From an uncultured Eubacteriales bacterium (GTDB lineage: Bacteria > Bacillota > Clostridia > Lachnospirales > Lachnospiraceae), in NCBI GenBank assembly GCA_900316715.1, contig ONEC01000019.1, positions 1-55,058 of the forward strand: 55,058 nt of DNA. Direction: 5' to 3'. Both the position numbers and the translations under genes were made by a program. Below are positions 11,106-20,579 of the stretch, one piece after another. The notes beneath the pieces were generated by a model. That model was not told the origin of the DNA, did no database searches, and saw only the letters and a list, made by a program, of their open reading frames with translations. Position 1 is the stretch's first letter. The number at the start of each line of letters is the position of its first letter.

Positions 11106-12452
11106 ATGAAGAAGACAATGACTGAGGGAACTCCATGGAAGCATATCCTGAAGTTTTCGCTTCCGGTTCTTGCGGGTTCTTTGTTGCAGCAGTTATATAA
11201 TACTGTTGATGCCATGATAGTTGGCAAATATGCGAGTGAGGCTGCACTTTCTGCGGTGGGAACCACAGGCAGCTTTGCATTTATGCTGGTTGCAATCGCG
11301 ATAGGTTTTTCTGCGGGAAATGGAGTGGTTGTGGCCCAGCACTATGGTGCAGGAGAGTCGGATAAGGTCCGGGCAAATGCATCTACAGGAATACTCTTTC
11401 TTTTACTGTTGGGTGTTCTGTTTACTGTGATAGGACTTGTGGCTGCAGGGCCGGCATTTAAATACTTAATAGATGTTCCGGATGAAATACTGGACCAGAC
11501 GCTGCTGTATTTCAGAATATTTTCCCTGGGTTTTGTATTCTCCTATGGTTATAACATTTTCTCTTCAATCTTAAGAGCAGTGGGAGACAGTGCGGCAACC
11601 CTGTACTTCCTGCTTGTATCATCGGTACTCAACATAGTTCTGGATTATGTTCTCGTAAAGATATACCACGAGGGTGTTGCAGGAGCAGCGATTGCAACAG
11701 TTATATCCCAGGCGGTTTCATTCTTTGCGGCTTATGTTTATATGTCAGTAAGATATCCGATATTCAGATTTAAGCTCAGCGACTATAAATGGGACAGCGG
11801 TCTGGTGGCGAAAACAGTAAAGGTGGGATTTCCTATTTCCCTTCAGATGATCGTTGTGTCTGCGGGACTTACCTTCATTCAGAGAGCAGTTAACGGATTC
11901 GGCAAGGTCATGACCGCTTCCTTTACTGTGGGACAGAGAATAGAGATGTATCTTAATCTGCCTTGCAATGCATTTCAGACAACGCTTGCAACATATACAG
12001 GTCAGAACATCGGCGCGGGAAAGATGGAGAGAGTAAAGAGCGGCGTGCGCCAGACATTTGTTATATCCATTCTCATGACACTGGTGATATCCGCCTGCGT
12101 CTGGGGCTTCGCACCGAATCTGATAGACCTCTTCGGACTGAGCGATGAAGCTGCGGGATACTGTCTTCAGCATCTCAGAGCAGTAGCACTTATAAATGTG
12201 GTGCTGTCGATGTATATACCGCTGTTCGGAGTTTTTCAGGGGGCAAACCACAGTGCATTTCCTATGTACGTTGCCTGCGGTGCACTGGGCACAAGAGTTA
12301 TAATAGTGTATCTTCTCAGATACAGTGCGTTCTTTGGATATACCATCATATGGTGGAACGGAATCTTCGGCTTTGGAATGGGCTTCCTTATCACCTGGAC
12401 ATTTTATCTGAGTGGAATCTGGAAGAAAAATGCAATGCTGACGAAGAACTGA
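11106..12452 (+). CDS. MATE-family multidrug/cation antiporter
   Basis: This is a multi-pass exporter that uses Na+ or H+ gradients to expel drugs or metabolites. The 448 residues contain about 12 hydrophobic helices arranged as two halves. The N-terminal signature LPVLAGSLLQQLYNTVDAMI, then VGKYASEAALSAVG and GFSAGNGVVVAQHYGAG, is characteristic of the DinF/NorM-like branch. The start is ATG 11106 with an AGAGG-type site just upstream. Substrate cannot be told from sequence. Ldh follows 40 bases later, possibly co-transcribed. Confidence 0.92.
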   Translation: MKKTMTEGTPWKHILKFSLPVLAGSLLQQLYNTVDAMIVGKYASEAALSAVGTTGSFAFMLVAIAIGFSAGNGVVVAQHYGAGESDKVRANASTGILFLLLLGVLFTVIGLVAAGPAFKYLIDVPDEILDQTLLYFRIFSLGFVFSYGYNIFSSILRAVGDSAATLYFLLVSSVLNIVLDYVLVKIYHEGVAGAAIATVISQAVSFFAAYVYMSVRYPIFRFKLSDYKWDSGLVAKTVKVGFPISLQMIVVSAGLTFIQRAVNGFGKVMTASFTVGQRIEMYLNLPCNAFQTTLATYTGQNIGAGKMERVKSGVRQTFVISILMTLVISACVWGFAPNLIDLFGLSDEAAGYCLQHLRAVALINVVLSMYIPLFGVFQGANHSAFPMYVACGALGTRVIIVYLLRYSAFFGYTIIWWNGIFGFGMGFLITWTFYLSGIWKKNAMLTKN

Positions 12453-12492
12453 TATAATAGGGGAAGGTCAATATACAAGGAGGTGTGACAGA

Positions 12493-13482
12493 ATGAAGAT
12501 CAATAGTTCTAAAGTTGCTATGATAGGTTGTGGATTTGTCGGTGCGGCATCATGTTTTGCACTTATGCAGAGCGGACTGTTCAGAGAGATGGTTCTGATA
12601 GATGCCAATCGTGCAAAGGCGGAAGGAGAGGCTCTTGATATAAGCCATGGACTTCCATTTTCAAAGCCTATGGATATTTATGCAGGTGATTACTGTGATA
12701 TCGCTGATGCGGCTATAGTTATAGTCAGTGCGGGAGCGGCACAGAAACCAGGCGAAACAAGACTTGATCTTGTTAAGAAGAATGTTGGAATATTTAAGTC
12801 CATTATGCCGCAGATAAAGAATAGCGGTTTTGAAGGAATCCTTCTCATAGTTGCAAATCCTGTGGACATTCTTACTACTGTAGCTCAGAAGCTTACGGGC
12901 TTCCCTGAATCAAGAGTTATCGGTTCAGGTACTGTACTTGATACAGCAAGACTTAAGTATCTTCTGGGAGAGCATCTGGGAGTGGACAGCAGAAGTATAC
13001 ATGCATTTATCATAGGAGAGCATGGCGACAGTGAGATAGTAGCCTGGAGTAGTGCAAATGTATCAGGAGTTCCTATCAATGATTTCTGTGAACTTCGCGG
13101 TCATTTCAAACATAGAGAATCCATGCAGGAGATTGCGGATACTGTAAAGAACAGTGCTTATGAGATAATAGAGAAGAAGCAGTCGACTTATTACGGAATT
13201 GCAATGTCCGTAAAGCGTATATGTGAAGCTATCATAAGAGATGAGGAGTCCATACTTCCGGTATCAATCACGCTTCATGGTGATTTCGGAATAGAAGGAG
13301 TAAGCCTTTCCATGCCGGCGGTGGTGGGAAAGGACGGAATAGAGACACTGGTTCCTATAAAGCTTTCAGTGGATGAACTTGTAAGACTGCAGAACTCGGC
13401 TGCGGGACTTAAGGAGATATATAAAGAAGCTATGGCAGATGTGGTAACGGAAGAAGCCCATGCCTACAGCGAAGACGAATAG
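12493..13482 (+). CDS. ldh: L-lactate dehydrogenase
   Basis: It reduces pyruvate to L-lactate with NADH, recycling NAD+ in fermentation. The 329-residue protein has the Rossmann motif GCGFVG (12-17) with Asp37 for NAD. Q84 and R90 lie in the AAQKPGETR loop that favours lactate over malate dehydrogenase activity. NPVD at 122-125, R153, and the catalytic His177 in GEHGDSE complete the active site. AAGGAGGTG lies 8 bases upstream of ATG 12493, predicting strong translation. It shares a terminator with the convergent permease gene. Confidence 0.95.
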   Translation: MKINSSKVAMIGCGFVGAASCFALMQSGLFREMVLIDANRAKAEGEALDISHGLPFSKPMDIYAGDYCDIADAAIVIVSAGAAQKPGETRLDLVKKNVGIFKSIMPQIKNSGFEGILLIVANPVDILTTVAQKLTGFPESRVIGSGTVLDTARLKYLLGEHLGVDSRSIHAFIIGEHGDSEIVAWSSANVSGVPINDFCELRGHFKHRESMQEIADTVKNSAYEIIEKKQSTYYGIAMSVKRICEAIIRDEESILPVSITLHGDFGIEGVSLSMPAVVGKDGIETLVPIKLSVDELVRLQNSAAGLKEIYKEAMADVVTEEAHAYSEDE

Positions 13483-13517
13483 TAAAACGATAGTTTATAA
13501 ATTTAAAAGCATAATAA

Positions 13518-13557
13518 AAGGACCACAGGACGGACACTTGCCAATCCTGTGGTCCTT
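13518..13557. terminator. Bidirectional terminator between ldh and the purine permease
   Basis: AAGGACCACAGGA (13518-13530) and TCCTGTGGTCCTT (13545-13557) form a perfect 13-bp stem with a 14-base loop. On the minus strand the stem is followed by TTTTATT, a good U-tract. On the plus strand it is followed by the weaker TTATTAATTT. It can serve both convergent genes. Confidence 0.9.
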
Positions 13558-13572
13558 ATTAATTTCCTGTAT

Positions 13573-14940
13573 TTACTGGAAGTTTGTTATGAGTGCGATA
13601 ATTCTTAATGCAAAGAGTATGAATACAACCCACATAACAGGATTAACTTCCTTAGCCTTTCCTGTAAGAACCTTAAGGATAACCCAGCTTATGATACCGA
13701 ACATGATACCGTTAGCGATTGAGTATGTAAGAGGCATCATAAGGATTGCCATATAAGCACTTGCTACATCAGCAACGTCTCCGTCGAACTTGATCTTAGC
13801 AGCACTGGATACCATCAGCATACCTACATATACAAGAGCAGGAGCTGTTGCGAAACTTGGGATGGCAAGGAAGATAGGGCTGAGCACTATAGCAACGAGG
13901 AATAGAATTCCTGTTGTGAGTGATGTAAGACCTGTCTTACCACCTTCAGCAACACCGGCACTGGACTCAACAAAACTTGTTACTGTTGAAGTACCGAGAC
14001 ATGCACCGACTGTTGTACCGATGGCATCTGCCATGAATACCTTTCCCGCACGCGGAAGCTGGCCCTTCTCGTCAAGAAGTCCTGCTTTGTCGGCAACACC
14101 GACAACTGTTCCGACTGTATCGAAAAGATCTACAAAAAGGAAACTGAATACGATAGCTATAAACTGGATGATATGTGAACCAACCCATGAGAAGTTAAAT
14201 TTAAATGCTGTCTCACTGAGTCCGCTGAAGTTAAATCCGTTTGCGAAGCTTGGGAAGAGGCTGTATACTCCGGCCTCAGGATTAACCTGATACCAGCCCA
14301 TGATCTCTGCACCCATTCCGAGTACCCATGTGATAATGATACCGATAAGAACGGCACCCTTTACCTTATAGTGGCTGAGAGCAACTATGATGATGAAACC
14401 GATAAGTGCAAGTGCAACTTCAGGTGTTCCGAAATTACCGAGAGCTACAGTTGTTGACGGATCGGCTATAACAATCTTAGCACCGACAAGACCGATGAGT
14501 GCTATGAAAAGACCTATACCGACAGTGATTCCGTACTTGAGATTCTGAGGTATACCGTTGATGATAGCTTCTCTGAATTTGAATAATGAGAGAAAGATAA
14601 ATATGATACCTTCAACAAGTACTGCTGTAAGAGCAATAGTAAATGGATTCTCTACGTCGCTGAGTTCTCCGAGACATACGGTAAATGCAAAGTAAGCATT
14701 AAGTCCCATGCCGGCACTGAGCGCAATAGGGTAGTTTGCAAGAAATGCCATAATGAATGTTGCGATTGCCGATGAAATTGCGGTGGCAAGGAAAACACCA
14801 TTGGCATTCATTACATTTCCGAGGATGTTCGGGTTAACTGCAAGAATGTAAGCCATGGCAAGGAATGTAGTGATTCCTGCTATGATCTCTGTCTTTGCGT
14901 CGGTCCCGTGCTCCTTCAATTTGAAACACTTTTCTAACAT
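13573..14940 (-). CDS. NCS2 (AzgA/PbuG-type) adenine/guanine/hypoxanthine permease
   Basis: This 455-residue multi-pass transporter imports purine bases with protons. The N-terminus has EIIAGITTFLAMAYILAVNP, the signature of the AzgA-like branch. Downstream come LSAGMGLNAYFAFTVC, LFDTVGTVVGVADKAG and GTSTVTSFVESSAGVAEGG, the last matching the conserved substrate-site region of the family. An AGGAGGA-type site lies just upstream of its ATG (around 14948-14955 on the plus strand). It is the only long minus-strand transporter gene here. No purine riboswitch is recognisable in the ~65-base leader. Confidence 0.92.
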   Translation of the reverse strand: MLEKCFKLKEHGTDAKTEIIAGITTFLAMAYILAVNPNILGNVMNANGVFLATAISSAIATFIMAFLANYPIALSAGMGLNAYFAFTVCLGELSDVENPFTIALTAVLVEGIIFIFLSLFKFREAIINGIPQNLKYGITVGIGLFIALIGLVGAKIVIADPSTTVALGNFGTPEVALALIGFIIIVALSHYKVKGAVLIGIIITWVLGMGAEIMGWYQVNPEAGVYSLFPSFANGFNFSGLSETAFKFNFSWVGSHIIQFIAIVFSFLFVDLFDTVGTVVGVADKAGLLDEKGQLPRAGKVFMADAIGTTVGACLGTSTVTSFVESSAGVAEGGKTGLTSLTTGILFLVAIVLSPIFLAIPSFATAPALVYVGMLMVSSAAKIKFDGDVADVASAYMAILMMPLTYSIANGIMFGIISWVILKVLTGKAKEVNPVMWVVFILFALRIIALITNFQ

Positions 14941-15003
14941 GATACAGGTCCTCCTCTTGAGTATGATATTTCCGCTTTTTGCGGTTGTTATTAAGACCTT
15001 TTC

Positions 15004-15032
15004 ATTATATATAAATATACATAAAATGTGAA
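15004..15032 (-). promoter_or_regulatory. Promoter for the purine permease
   Basis: Read on the minus strand, TTCACA (15027-15032), exactly 17 bases and then a perfect TATAAT (15004-15009) give a strong sigma-A promoter about 65 bases upstream of the permease start. Confidence 0.75.
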
Positions 15033-15100
15033 TAGCACATTCTTGACTTTGTTAGTTTTTTATGCAATTATAAGGAAGTTCAAGAGGAATATTTATTGAA

Positions 15101-15106
15101 TATAAT
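15101..15106 (+). promoter_or_regulatory. Probable -10 element of the amino acid ABC transporter operon
   Basis: A perfect TATAAT at 15101-15106 lies about 27 bases before the preferred start codon, but the -35 region (around TTCAAG) is poor. If real, transcription would begin near 15113, which rules out the ATG at 15107 as the start of the permease. Confidence 0.4.
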
Positions 15107-15133
15107 ATGTATATATACAAGGCAGGTATGCTT

Positions 15134-15856
15134 ATGGGAGAGTTTTTTGATAAGCTGGCGAACTGGTTCATGAACTGGTTTAATTCTGTGGCTTCCGATT
15201 TTGAAAAATGTTTTATAAAAGAAGACAGATATTTACAGCTCCTCGGTGGTATAGGAGTGACGCTTAAGGTTGCGCTTCTTGCGGCGGTTATGGGACTCAT
15301 CATAGGTTTCCTTATCGCACTTTGCAACCTTTCGAAGAAGAAGGCTCTTAACAGATTTGCGAAGGTTTATACAGATATCATTCGAGGTACTCCTTCGGTC
15401 ACACAGCTCATGATCATATACTTTGTTGTATTCGGTCAGGTTAAGTGGGAGAAATGGATAATAGCCGCGATAGCATTCTCCATCAATTCGGGAGCGTATG
15501 TATCGGAGATAATCCGTGCGGGTATTCTCTCTATAGATAAGGGACAGACCGAAGCGGGAAGATCCCTCGGACTCAGCGGATCCCAGACTATGATAAATAT
15601 CATTGTTCCGCAGGCTGTTAAGAATATCTTCCCTGCGCTTTGTAACGAGTTCATCACTCTTATAAAGGAAACGGCAATCGTGGGATACGTAGGTCTCGTT
15701 GATATCCAGAAGGCCGGTGACTTCATAAAAAGTGCGACCTATCTTGCATTTATGCCGCTCATAGCAACGGCTATCATATATTTTATCATTATAAAGATTC
15801 TTACGATCCTTCTCGGCAAGGTTGAGAAGAGGCTTCGTAAAGCGGACGTAAGATAA
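15134..15856 (+). CDS. Polar amino acid ABC transporter, permease subunit
   Basis: This is the membrane channel of a HisM/GlnP-type importer. It has about five membrane helices. The family region [20 protein letters not shown] is followed by [16 protein letters not shown] and the EAA loop [23 protein letters not shown] that contacts the ATPase. In-frame ATGs lie at 15107, 15128 and 15134. I prefer 15134 because AAGGCAGG sits 7 bases before it and only 1-2 bases before 15128. The ATPase gene follows after 34 bases. Substrate class is from family resemblance only. Confidence 0.9.
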   Translation: MGEFFDKLANWFMNWFNSVASDFEKCFIKEDRYLQLLGGIGVTLKVALLAAVMGLIIGFLIALCNLSKKKALNRFAKVYTDIIRGTPSVTQLMIIYFVVFGQVKWEKWIIAAIAFSINSGAYVSEIIRAGILSIDKGQTEAGRSLGLSGSQTMINIIVPQAVKNIFPALCNEFITLIKETAIVGYVGLVDIQKAGDFIKSATYLAFMPLIATAIIYFIIIKILTILLGKVEKRLRKADVR

Positions 15857-15890
15857 ACATTTAGTATTAACAGCGAATCGGAGGTTTGTT

Positions 15891-16613
15891 ATGATACGCG
15901 TTAAAGATCTTCATAAGAGCTTCAATGGAAGAGAAGTTCTTAAGGGAATAGATGAAGAGATACAGGATGGAGAGGTTGTGGTTGTTATCGGTCCTTCAGG
16001 ATCAGGTAAGAGTACTTTCCTCAGATGTATCAATCTTCTTGAAAAGCCGGAAAGCGGAGAAATATGGATAGATGATACCCAGATCAATGCTCATAAGGTA
16101 AATGTAAATCAGATAAGACAGAAGATGGGAATGGTGTTCCAGCATTTTAACCTGTTCCCACATCTTACAGTTAAGAAGAACATAACACTGGCTCCTGTAA
16201 AGCTTAAGAAGATGACACCGGAAGAGGCGGATGCAAAGGCTATGGAACTGCTTAAGATCGTTGGTCTTGAGGACAAGGCGGATGCTTATCCAAAGCAGCT
16301 TTCAGGTGGTCAGCAGCAGAGAATAGCTATTGCAAGATCCCTTGCCATGGAACCGGAGATCATGCTTTTCGATGAGCCGACTTCAGCGTTGGATCCTGAA
16401 ATGGTAGGCGAGGTTCTTGAAGTTATGAAGAGACTTGCAAAGAGTGGTATGACAATGGTTGTAGTTACTCACGAGATGGGCTTTGCAAGAGAAGTAGGAA
16501 GCAGAATTCTCTTTATGGATGAGGGTATTATCCTTGAACAGGGTACCCCGAAGGAAATCTTTGATAATCCACAGAGTGAAAGAACAAAGAGCTTCCTCAG
16601 CAAGGTATTATAA
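15891..16613 (+). CDS. Polar amino acid ABC transporter, ATP-binding subunit (GlnQ-like)
   Basis: It powers uptake by hydrolysing ATP at the inner membrane face. The 240 residues include Walker [10 protein letters not shown] (34-42), Q-loop [10 protein letters not shown], signature LSGGQQQR (137-144), Walker [13 protein letters not shown] (159-170) and the H-loop VVTHEMGFA. The tight match to HisP/GlnQ proteins, including [14 protein letters not shown], places it in the polar amino acid group. Permease lies upstream and the binding protein 61 bases downstream. Confidence 0.95.
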   Translation: MIRVKDLHKSFNGREVLKGIDEEIQDGEVVVVIGPSGSGKSTFLRCINLLEKPESGEIWIDDTQINAHKVNVNQIRQKMGMVFQHFNLFPHLTVKKNITLAPVKLKKMTPEEADAKAMELLKIVGLEDKADAYPKQLSGGQQQRIAIARSLAMEPEIMLFDEPTSALDPEMVGEVLEVMKRLAKSGMTMVVVTHEMGFAREVGSRILFMDEGIILEQGTPKEIFDNPQSERTKSFLSKVL

Positions 16614-16674
16614 ATAAGTATATAATCAGGTTTATCCTGTATATAGAATTCTTATAATAAAGGAGAATTATGAT

Positions 16675-17478
16675 ATGAAGAAGTTTATGAAGAAAATTGC
16701 AATCGGTCTTACAGCTATGATGATGACCTTTAGTCTTGCTGCATGCGGAGACAAGAAGGAAGAGACAACTGCTGCAGGCAGCCAGGATGCTGCAGGCGGA
16801 CAGATAGTATTTGGAACAAATGCAGAGTTCCCTCCATTTGAGTTTGTATCAGGAAGCGGAATAATCGATCAGTATGACGGTATTGATGTTGCAATCGCAA
16901 AGCAGATCGGTACAGATATCGGTAAGGAAGCAACAATCAACAACATGGAGTTTGATTCACTCCTTATAGCACTTCAGAATGGTCAGGTTGATGCAGTTAT
17001 CGCAGGTATGACAGTTACTGATGAGCGTAAGGAAGCAGTTGATTTCTCAACTCCTTACTACACAGCTACACAGGTTATGATCGTAAAGGATGATTCAACA
17101 ATCGCTGCTGCAGCTGATCTTGCAGATAAGAAGATCGTTGTTATCCAGGGTTACACCGGTGAGACAGTTGTTAAGGATCTTGGATACAAGTATGAGTCAT
17201 TCAAGAAGGGATCTGAAGCTATACTTGAGCTTGTAAATGGAAAGTGCGATGCTGTAGTTATCGACTCTGCAACAGCTGAGAAGTATGTTAAGGATAACGA
17301 AGGACTTAAGATAGTTGAAGATAACGCTGCTTTCGGTGAAGAACAGTATGCAATCGCTGTTAAGAAGGGAAATACAGAGCTTCTTGACCAGATTAATGGA
17401 AGCATTGATAAGATGCTGAAGGATGGTACTATTTCTGAGCTTTCAGCTAAGTATCTTGATGTTGAGACTGAGGAATAA
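16675..17478 (+). CDS. Amino acid ABC transporter, substrate-binding lipoprotein
   Basis: This is the extracellular receptor that delivers an amino acid to the permease. A lipoprotein signal peptide ends in LAAC with Cys24 as the lipidation site. The mature part has the family-3 solute-binding fold: FGTNAEFPPFEF, YDGIDVAIAKQIG, the hinge-region AGMTVTDERKEAVDFSTPYY and AVVIDSATAEKYV. The IAGMTVTDER segment binds the amino acid carboxylate in relatives. The 267-residue length is normal. It is preceded by AAAGGAG and ends the transport genes. Ligand is unknown. Confidence 0.93.
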   Translation: MKKFMKKIAIGLTAMMMTFSLAACGDKKEETTAAGSQDAAGGQIVFGTNAEFPPFEFVSGSGIIDQYDGIDVAIAKQIGTDIGKEATINNMEFDSLLIALQNGQVDAVIAGMTVTDERKEAVDFSTPYYTATQVMIVKDDSTIAAAADLADKKIVVIQGYTGETVVKDLGYKYESFKKGSEAILELVNGKCDAVVIDSATAEKYVKDNEGLKIVEDNAAFGEEQYAIAVKKGNTELLDQINGSIDKMLKDGTISELSAKYLDVETEE

Positions 17479-17534
17479 GCATAAAAAAACGGACGCTCTG
17501 AGCAGGATGTCGCGGTTCAGAATGAGGTATATAG

Positions 17535-18320
17535 ATGGCAAATATTTATGCGGTGGTTACGGGGGCCAGTTCCGGTATTGGGCTGGAGATATCCAGGGTT
17601 CTTGCCAGACAGGGATATGATATGATCCTGGTGGCGAGACGTAGGGATCGTCTTGAAAAGCTTAAGAAATATCTTTCAAAGAGATATGGGACTGAGTCTG
17701 TTATCATAGAGGAAGACCTTTCCACAAGGGAGGGCTGTGAAAGACTTTATGATAAGATAAAGGATTATGATATTGAAGTCTTCGTCAATAATGCAGGCTT
17801 CGGTGATGCAGGTCCTTTTACTGAGACAGATCTTAATAAAGATGTACAGATGATCGACGTTAATGTCAGAGCGGTACATATTCTTACGAAGCTTATGGCG
17901 ATTTACTTCCGTAAGAAAAACGGAGGCTATCTCCTTAATGTAGCTTCTTCTGCGGGACTGTTTCCTGCAGGACCATATATGGCAACTTACTATGCAACAA
18001 AGGCTTATGTCACAAGTCTTACTTCAGCTCTGGCTGAGGAACTCCGTGAGGCGGGAAGCGATGTTTATGTCGGTGCCCTCTGTCCGGGTCCTGTTAATAC
18101 AGAGTTTAACGATGTTGCAAATGTACAGTTTGCACTTAAGGGTATCAGCCCTAAGTACTGCGCGGCATATGCGATAGATCAGATGTTTAAGCGTAAGGAA
18201 ATAATAGTGCCGACCGCACGCATGAAGCTGGTTGTTTTTATTCAGAGACTGGCAACACGCCGCTTTACGGTAAGAACAACTGCAGGTCAGCAGAAAAAGA
18301 AGATTGTCTTAAGCTCATAG
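17535..18320 (+). CDS. Short-chain dehydrogenase/reductase
   Basis: This is an NAD(P)-dependent oxidoreductase of the classical SDR family. The 261 residues hold the cofactor motif TGASSGIG (9-16), NNAG (85-88), a catalytic Ser in NVASSAG (~138), and Y152-x3-K156 in the active site. Arg pairs after strand 2 (VARRRDRL) suggest NADPH. The segment resembles the YqjQ/DltE-like SDR branch. It lies 56 bases after the binding-protein gene with no clear terminator between, so read-through from the ABC operon is possible. Substrate is unknown. Confidence 0.9.
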   Translation: MANIYAVVTGASSGIGLEISRVLARQGYDMILVARRRDRLEKLKKYLSKRYGTESVIIEEDLSTREGCERLYDKIKDYDIEVFVNNAGFGDAGPFTETDLNKDVQMIDVNVRAVHILTKLMAIYFRKKNGGYLLNVASSAGLFPAGPYMATYYATKAYVTSLTSALAEELREAGSDVYVGALCPGPVNTEFNDVANVQFALKGISPKYCAAYAIDQMFKRKEIIVPTARMKLVVFIQRLATRRFTVRTTAGQQKKKIVLSS

Positions 18321-18349
18321 AGAAAAATTCTTAAGAATAGTTAAAGTGC

Positions 18350-18378
18350 TTTACTTTATGTTGGCACGGTTGTATAAT
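18350..18378 (+). promoter_or_regulatory. Promoter of the thrS T-box transcript
   Basis: TTTACT (18350-18355), 17 bases, then a perfect TATAAT (18373-18378). Transcription would begin near 18385, just before the T-box stem I sequence. Confidence 0.7.
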
Positions 18379-18389
18379 CACGGAATATA

Positions 18390-18648
18390 ACACACTTAAA
18401 CCTGTGATGAGAAGAGTAGGATGGAAAACAGGACAACAGAGAGGGACGCCGTCGGCTGAGAGCATTCCGGTCACGTACCATTTGAAGACTAACTCGGAGG
18501 GATTCTAAGTAGCTGCGGAGCAGTGAAATGAATACGTTGATTACGTTATAATCATTAATGAGAGGTCATTAGTATTAATGGCAATCAGGGTGGAACCGCG
18601 TGTATCACGTCCCTTGTATCGATTTTTCGGTACAAGGGATTTATATTT
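18390..18648 (+). promoter_or_regulatory. T-box riboswitch leader (threonine) with terminator
   Basis: The leader senses uncharged tRNA-Thr and allows read-through into thrS when threonyl-tRNA is low. The conserved T-box AGGGTGGAACCGCG lies at 18587-18600. Stem I starts with GATGAGAAGAGTAGG near 18406. A candidate specifier codon ACC followed by A is at 18477-18479, though I have not folded stem I. The terminator hairpin pairs CCCTTGTA (18611-18618) with TACAAGGG (18631-18638), followed by ATTTATATTTTT. The T-box bases overlap the antiterminator region as expected. Confidence 0.93.
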
Positions 18649-18665
18649 TTCAGGAGGTAAATTTC

Positions 18666-20489
18666 ATGGATAAGGAAGAGTACAGAGATTATTATCTGAG
18701 TGTATACAGACACTCACTTGCTCATGTTATGGCTAAGGCTGTAATGGAAATCTTCGGAAAGGAGAATGTTCAGATCGCTATAGGACCACAGATCGCTGAT
18801 GGTTTCTATTATGATTTTATGCTTCCGAGAACAATTACTAATGACGACTATAAGACTATAGAAGATAAGATGCGCGAGATATTAAAGCGTCGCGAGGACT
18901 GGACTGTAAAGGAAGTTTCTAAGGAAGAAGCTTTAGAAATCTTCAAGGGTCAGAAGTATAAGGAAGAGCTTATCAATGACCTGGGTCCGGATGAGAAGAT
19001 TACTATCTATTATACAGGTGATGACTTTGTGGACCTTTGCCGTGGACCACACATTTCTAATTCTCAGGAACTCATGAATGCAGCTTTCAAGGTTAAGTCT
19101 GTTTCTGGTTCATACTGGAGAGGTGATGAGCATAACGATCAGCTCCAGAGAGTTTATATGTATGCTTTCCCTTCAAAGGAAGAACTGAAGGATCACCTTG
19201 CATTTGTAAAAGAGGCTATGGAGCGTGATCACAAGAAGATCGGACCAGAGCAGGAGCTCTTTATGTTCGATGAGTCTGCACCTGGTATGCCATACTGGCT
19301 CCCACGTGGATTCAAGATGTACAACGCTATCCTTAACTTCTGGAGAGACCTTCATGAGAAACATGGTTATCAGGAGATTCTGTCCCCTGTTATCAACCAC
19401 AAGAATCTTTGGGAGACATCAGGTCACTGGGGACACTATAAGGAAAATATGTTCCTTGTAACAAATGCTTCAGTTAATCCTGAGACAGATGAAGAAGTAA
19501 TAGATACAGACGTTCAGTACGCTATCAAGCCTATGAACTGTCCAAATGCTATCAATGTATATAAGAACGGACTTCACAGCTATAAGGAGCTTCCTATCAG
19601 ATACAGCGAGACTCAGGTTATCCACAGACGTGAGAAGAGTGGTGAGCTGAACGGACTGTTCCGTGTACAGATGTTCCATCAGGATGATGATCATACATTC
19701 CTTACAGAGGATATGATCGAGGATGAAATCGGAGATATCATGGATATTGCTAAGTATATCTATGAGACATTCGGACTTACATATGCAGCTGAGCTTTCAA
19801 CAAGACCGGATGATTTCATGGGAGCACCTGAACTTTGGGATGCTGCTGAAGCTTCACTCAAGAGAATCCTTGATAAGAAGTATGGCGAAGGCAACTATGA
19901 GATCAACGAAGGTGATGGAGCTTTCTATGGTCCTAAGATCGACCTTAAGATGAAGGACTGCATAGGCCGTGAGTGGCAGATGGGTACTATCCAGCTTGAC
20001 TTCCAGCTTCCACTTAACTTTGACCTTAAGTACGTATCACAGGACGGATCTCTTAAGAGACCTGTTATGATCCATAGAGCAATCTTCGGTTCTTTCGAAA
20101 GATTCATTGGAATCCTTATTGAGAACTTCAAGGGAAGCTTCCCATTCTGGATGTCACCATTCCAGGTTGGCGTAGTTCCTATCAGAGAGTCACACAATCC
20201 ATATGCAAAGATGGTTGTTGACCTTCTCAGAAAGAACGGAGTAAGAGTAGAAGCTGATTACTCAGATGAGAACATGAAGAATAAGATCAAGAAGTTCAAG
20301 AACTTCAAGGATCCATATATTCTTATCCTCGGAGATCAGGAAGCAGAGAATAATACAGTATCTGTTAACCTCCGCGGCAACAAGCAGATGAAGGATGTTC
20401 CACTTGATACATTTATCAAGATGTGTCAGAAGCTGAACAGAGATCACAGTCTTGAGTTAATAGAGAGCGTAGAAGAGTTCGAAAGCTAA
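18666..20489 (+). CDS. thrS: Threonine--tRNA ligase lacking the N-terminal TGS domain
   Basis: It charges tRNA-Thr with threonine. The 607-residue protein begins almost directly with the editing domain (HSLAH at ~17-21, then CRGPH), whose His and Cys residues form the site that removes misacylated serine. Class II catalytic motifs follow: the motif 2 region RYSETQVIHRREKSGELNGLFRVQMF, FHQDDDHTF, and motif 3 HRAIFGSFERFIGIL. The C-terminal anticodon-binding domain includes FQVGVVPI. The ~60-residue TGS domain present in many bacterial ThrS is absent. I choose ATG 18666 (after CAGGAGG) because upstream codons in the same frame lie inside the T-box terminator. Confidence 0.95.
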   Translation: MDKEEYRDYYLSVYRHSLAHVMAKAVMEIFGKENVQIAIGPQIADGFYYDFMLPRTITNDDYKTIEDKMREILKRREDWTVKEVSKEEALEIFKGQKYKEELINDLGPDEKITIYYTGDDFVDLCRGPHISNSQELMNAAFKVKSVSGSYWRGDEHNDQLQRVYMYAFPSKEELKDHLAFVKEAMERDHKKIGPEQELFMFDESAPGMPYWLPRGFKMYNAILNFWRDLHEKHGYQEILSPVINHKNLWETSGHWGHYKENMFLVTNASVNPETDEEVIDTDVQYAIKPMNCPNAINVYKNGLHSYKELPIRYSETQVIHRREKSGELNGLFRVQMFHQDDDHTFLTEDMIEDEIGDIMDIAKYIYETFGLTYAAELSTRPDDFMGAPELWDAAEASLKRILDKKYGEGNYEINEGDGAFYGPKIDLKMKDCIGREWQMGTIQLDFQLPLNFDLKYVSQDGSLKRPVMIHRAIFGSFERFIGILIENFKGSFPFWMSPFQVGVVPIRESHNPYAKMVVDLLRKNGVRVEADYSDENMKNKIKKFKNFKDPYILILGDQEAENNTVSVNLRGNKQMKDVPLDTFIKMCQKLNRDHSLELIESVEEFES

Positions 20490-20495
20490 ATCTGC

Positions 20496-20524
20496 TTGCT
20501 AGTTTCGGCCATTTACCATATAAT
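20496..20524 (+). promoter_or_regulatory. Promoter upstream of the cdaA gene cluster
   Basis: TTGCTA (20496-20501), 17 bases, then a perfect TATAAT (20519-20524), beginning just after the thrS stop. It would start the transcript of the run of genes from 20580 onward. Confidence 0.65.
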
Positions 20525-20579
20525 ACTAAGTGGTATGTTCTGACCAATTGAGAATTATTATGTAAACTGGAGAATTATT

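Noticed and set aside
14941-15003. Purine riboswitch upstream of the purine permease
   Set aside because: The leader between promoter and start is only about 65 bases and lacks the conserved purine aptamer loops.
18328-18339. Palindrome ATTCTTAAGAAT after the SDR gene as a terminator
   Set aside because: It is short and AT-rich without a T-run, so termination or operator function cannot be supported.
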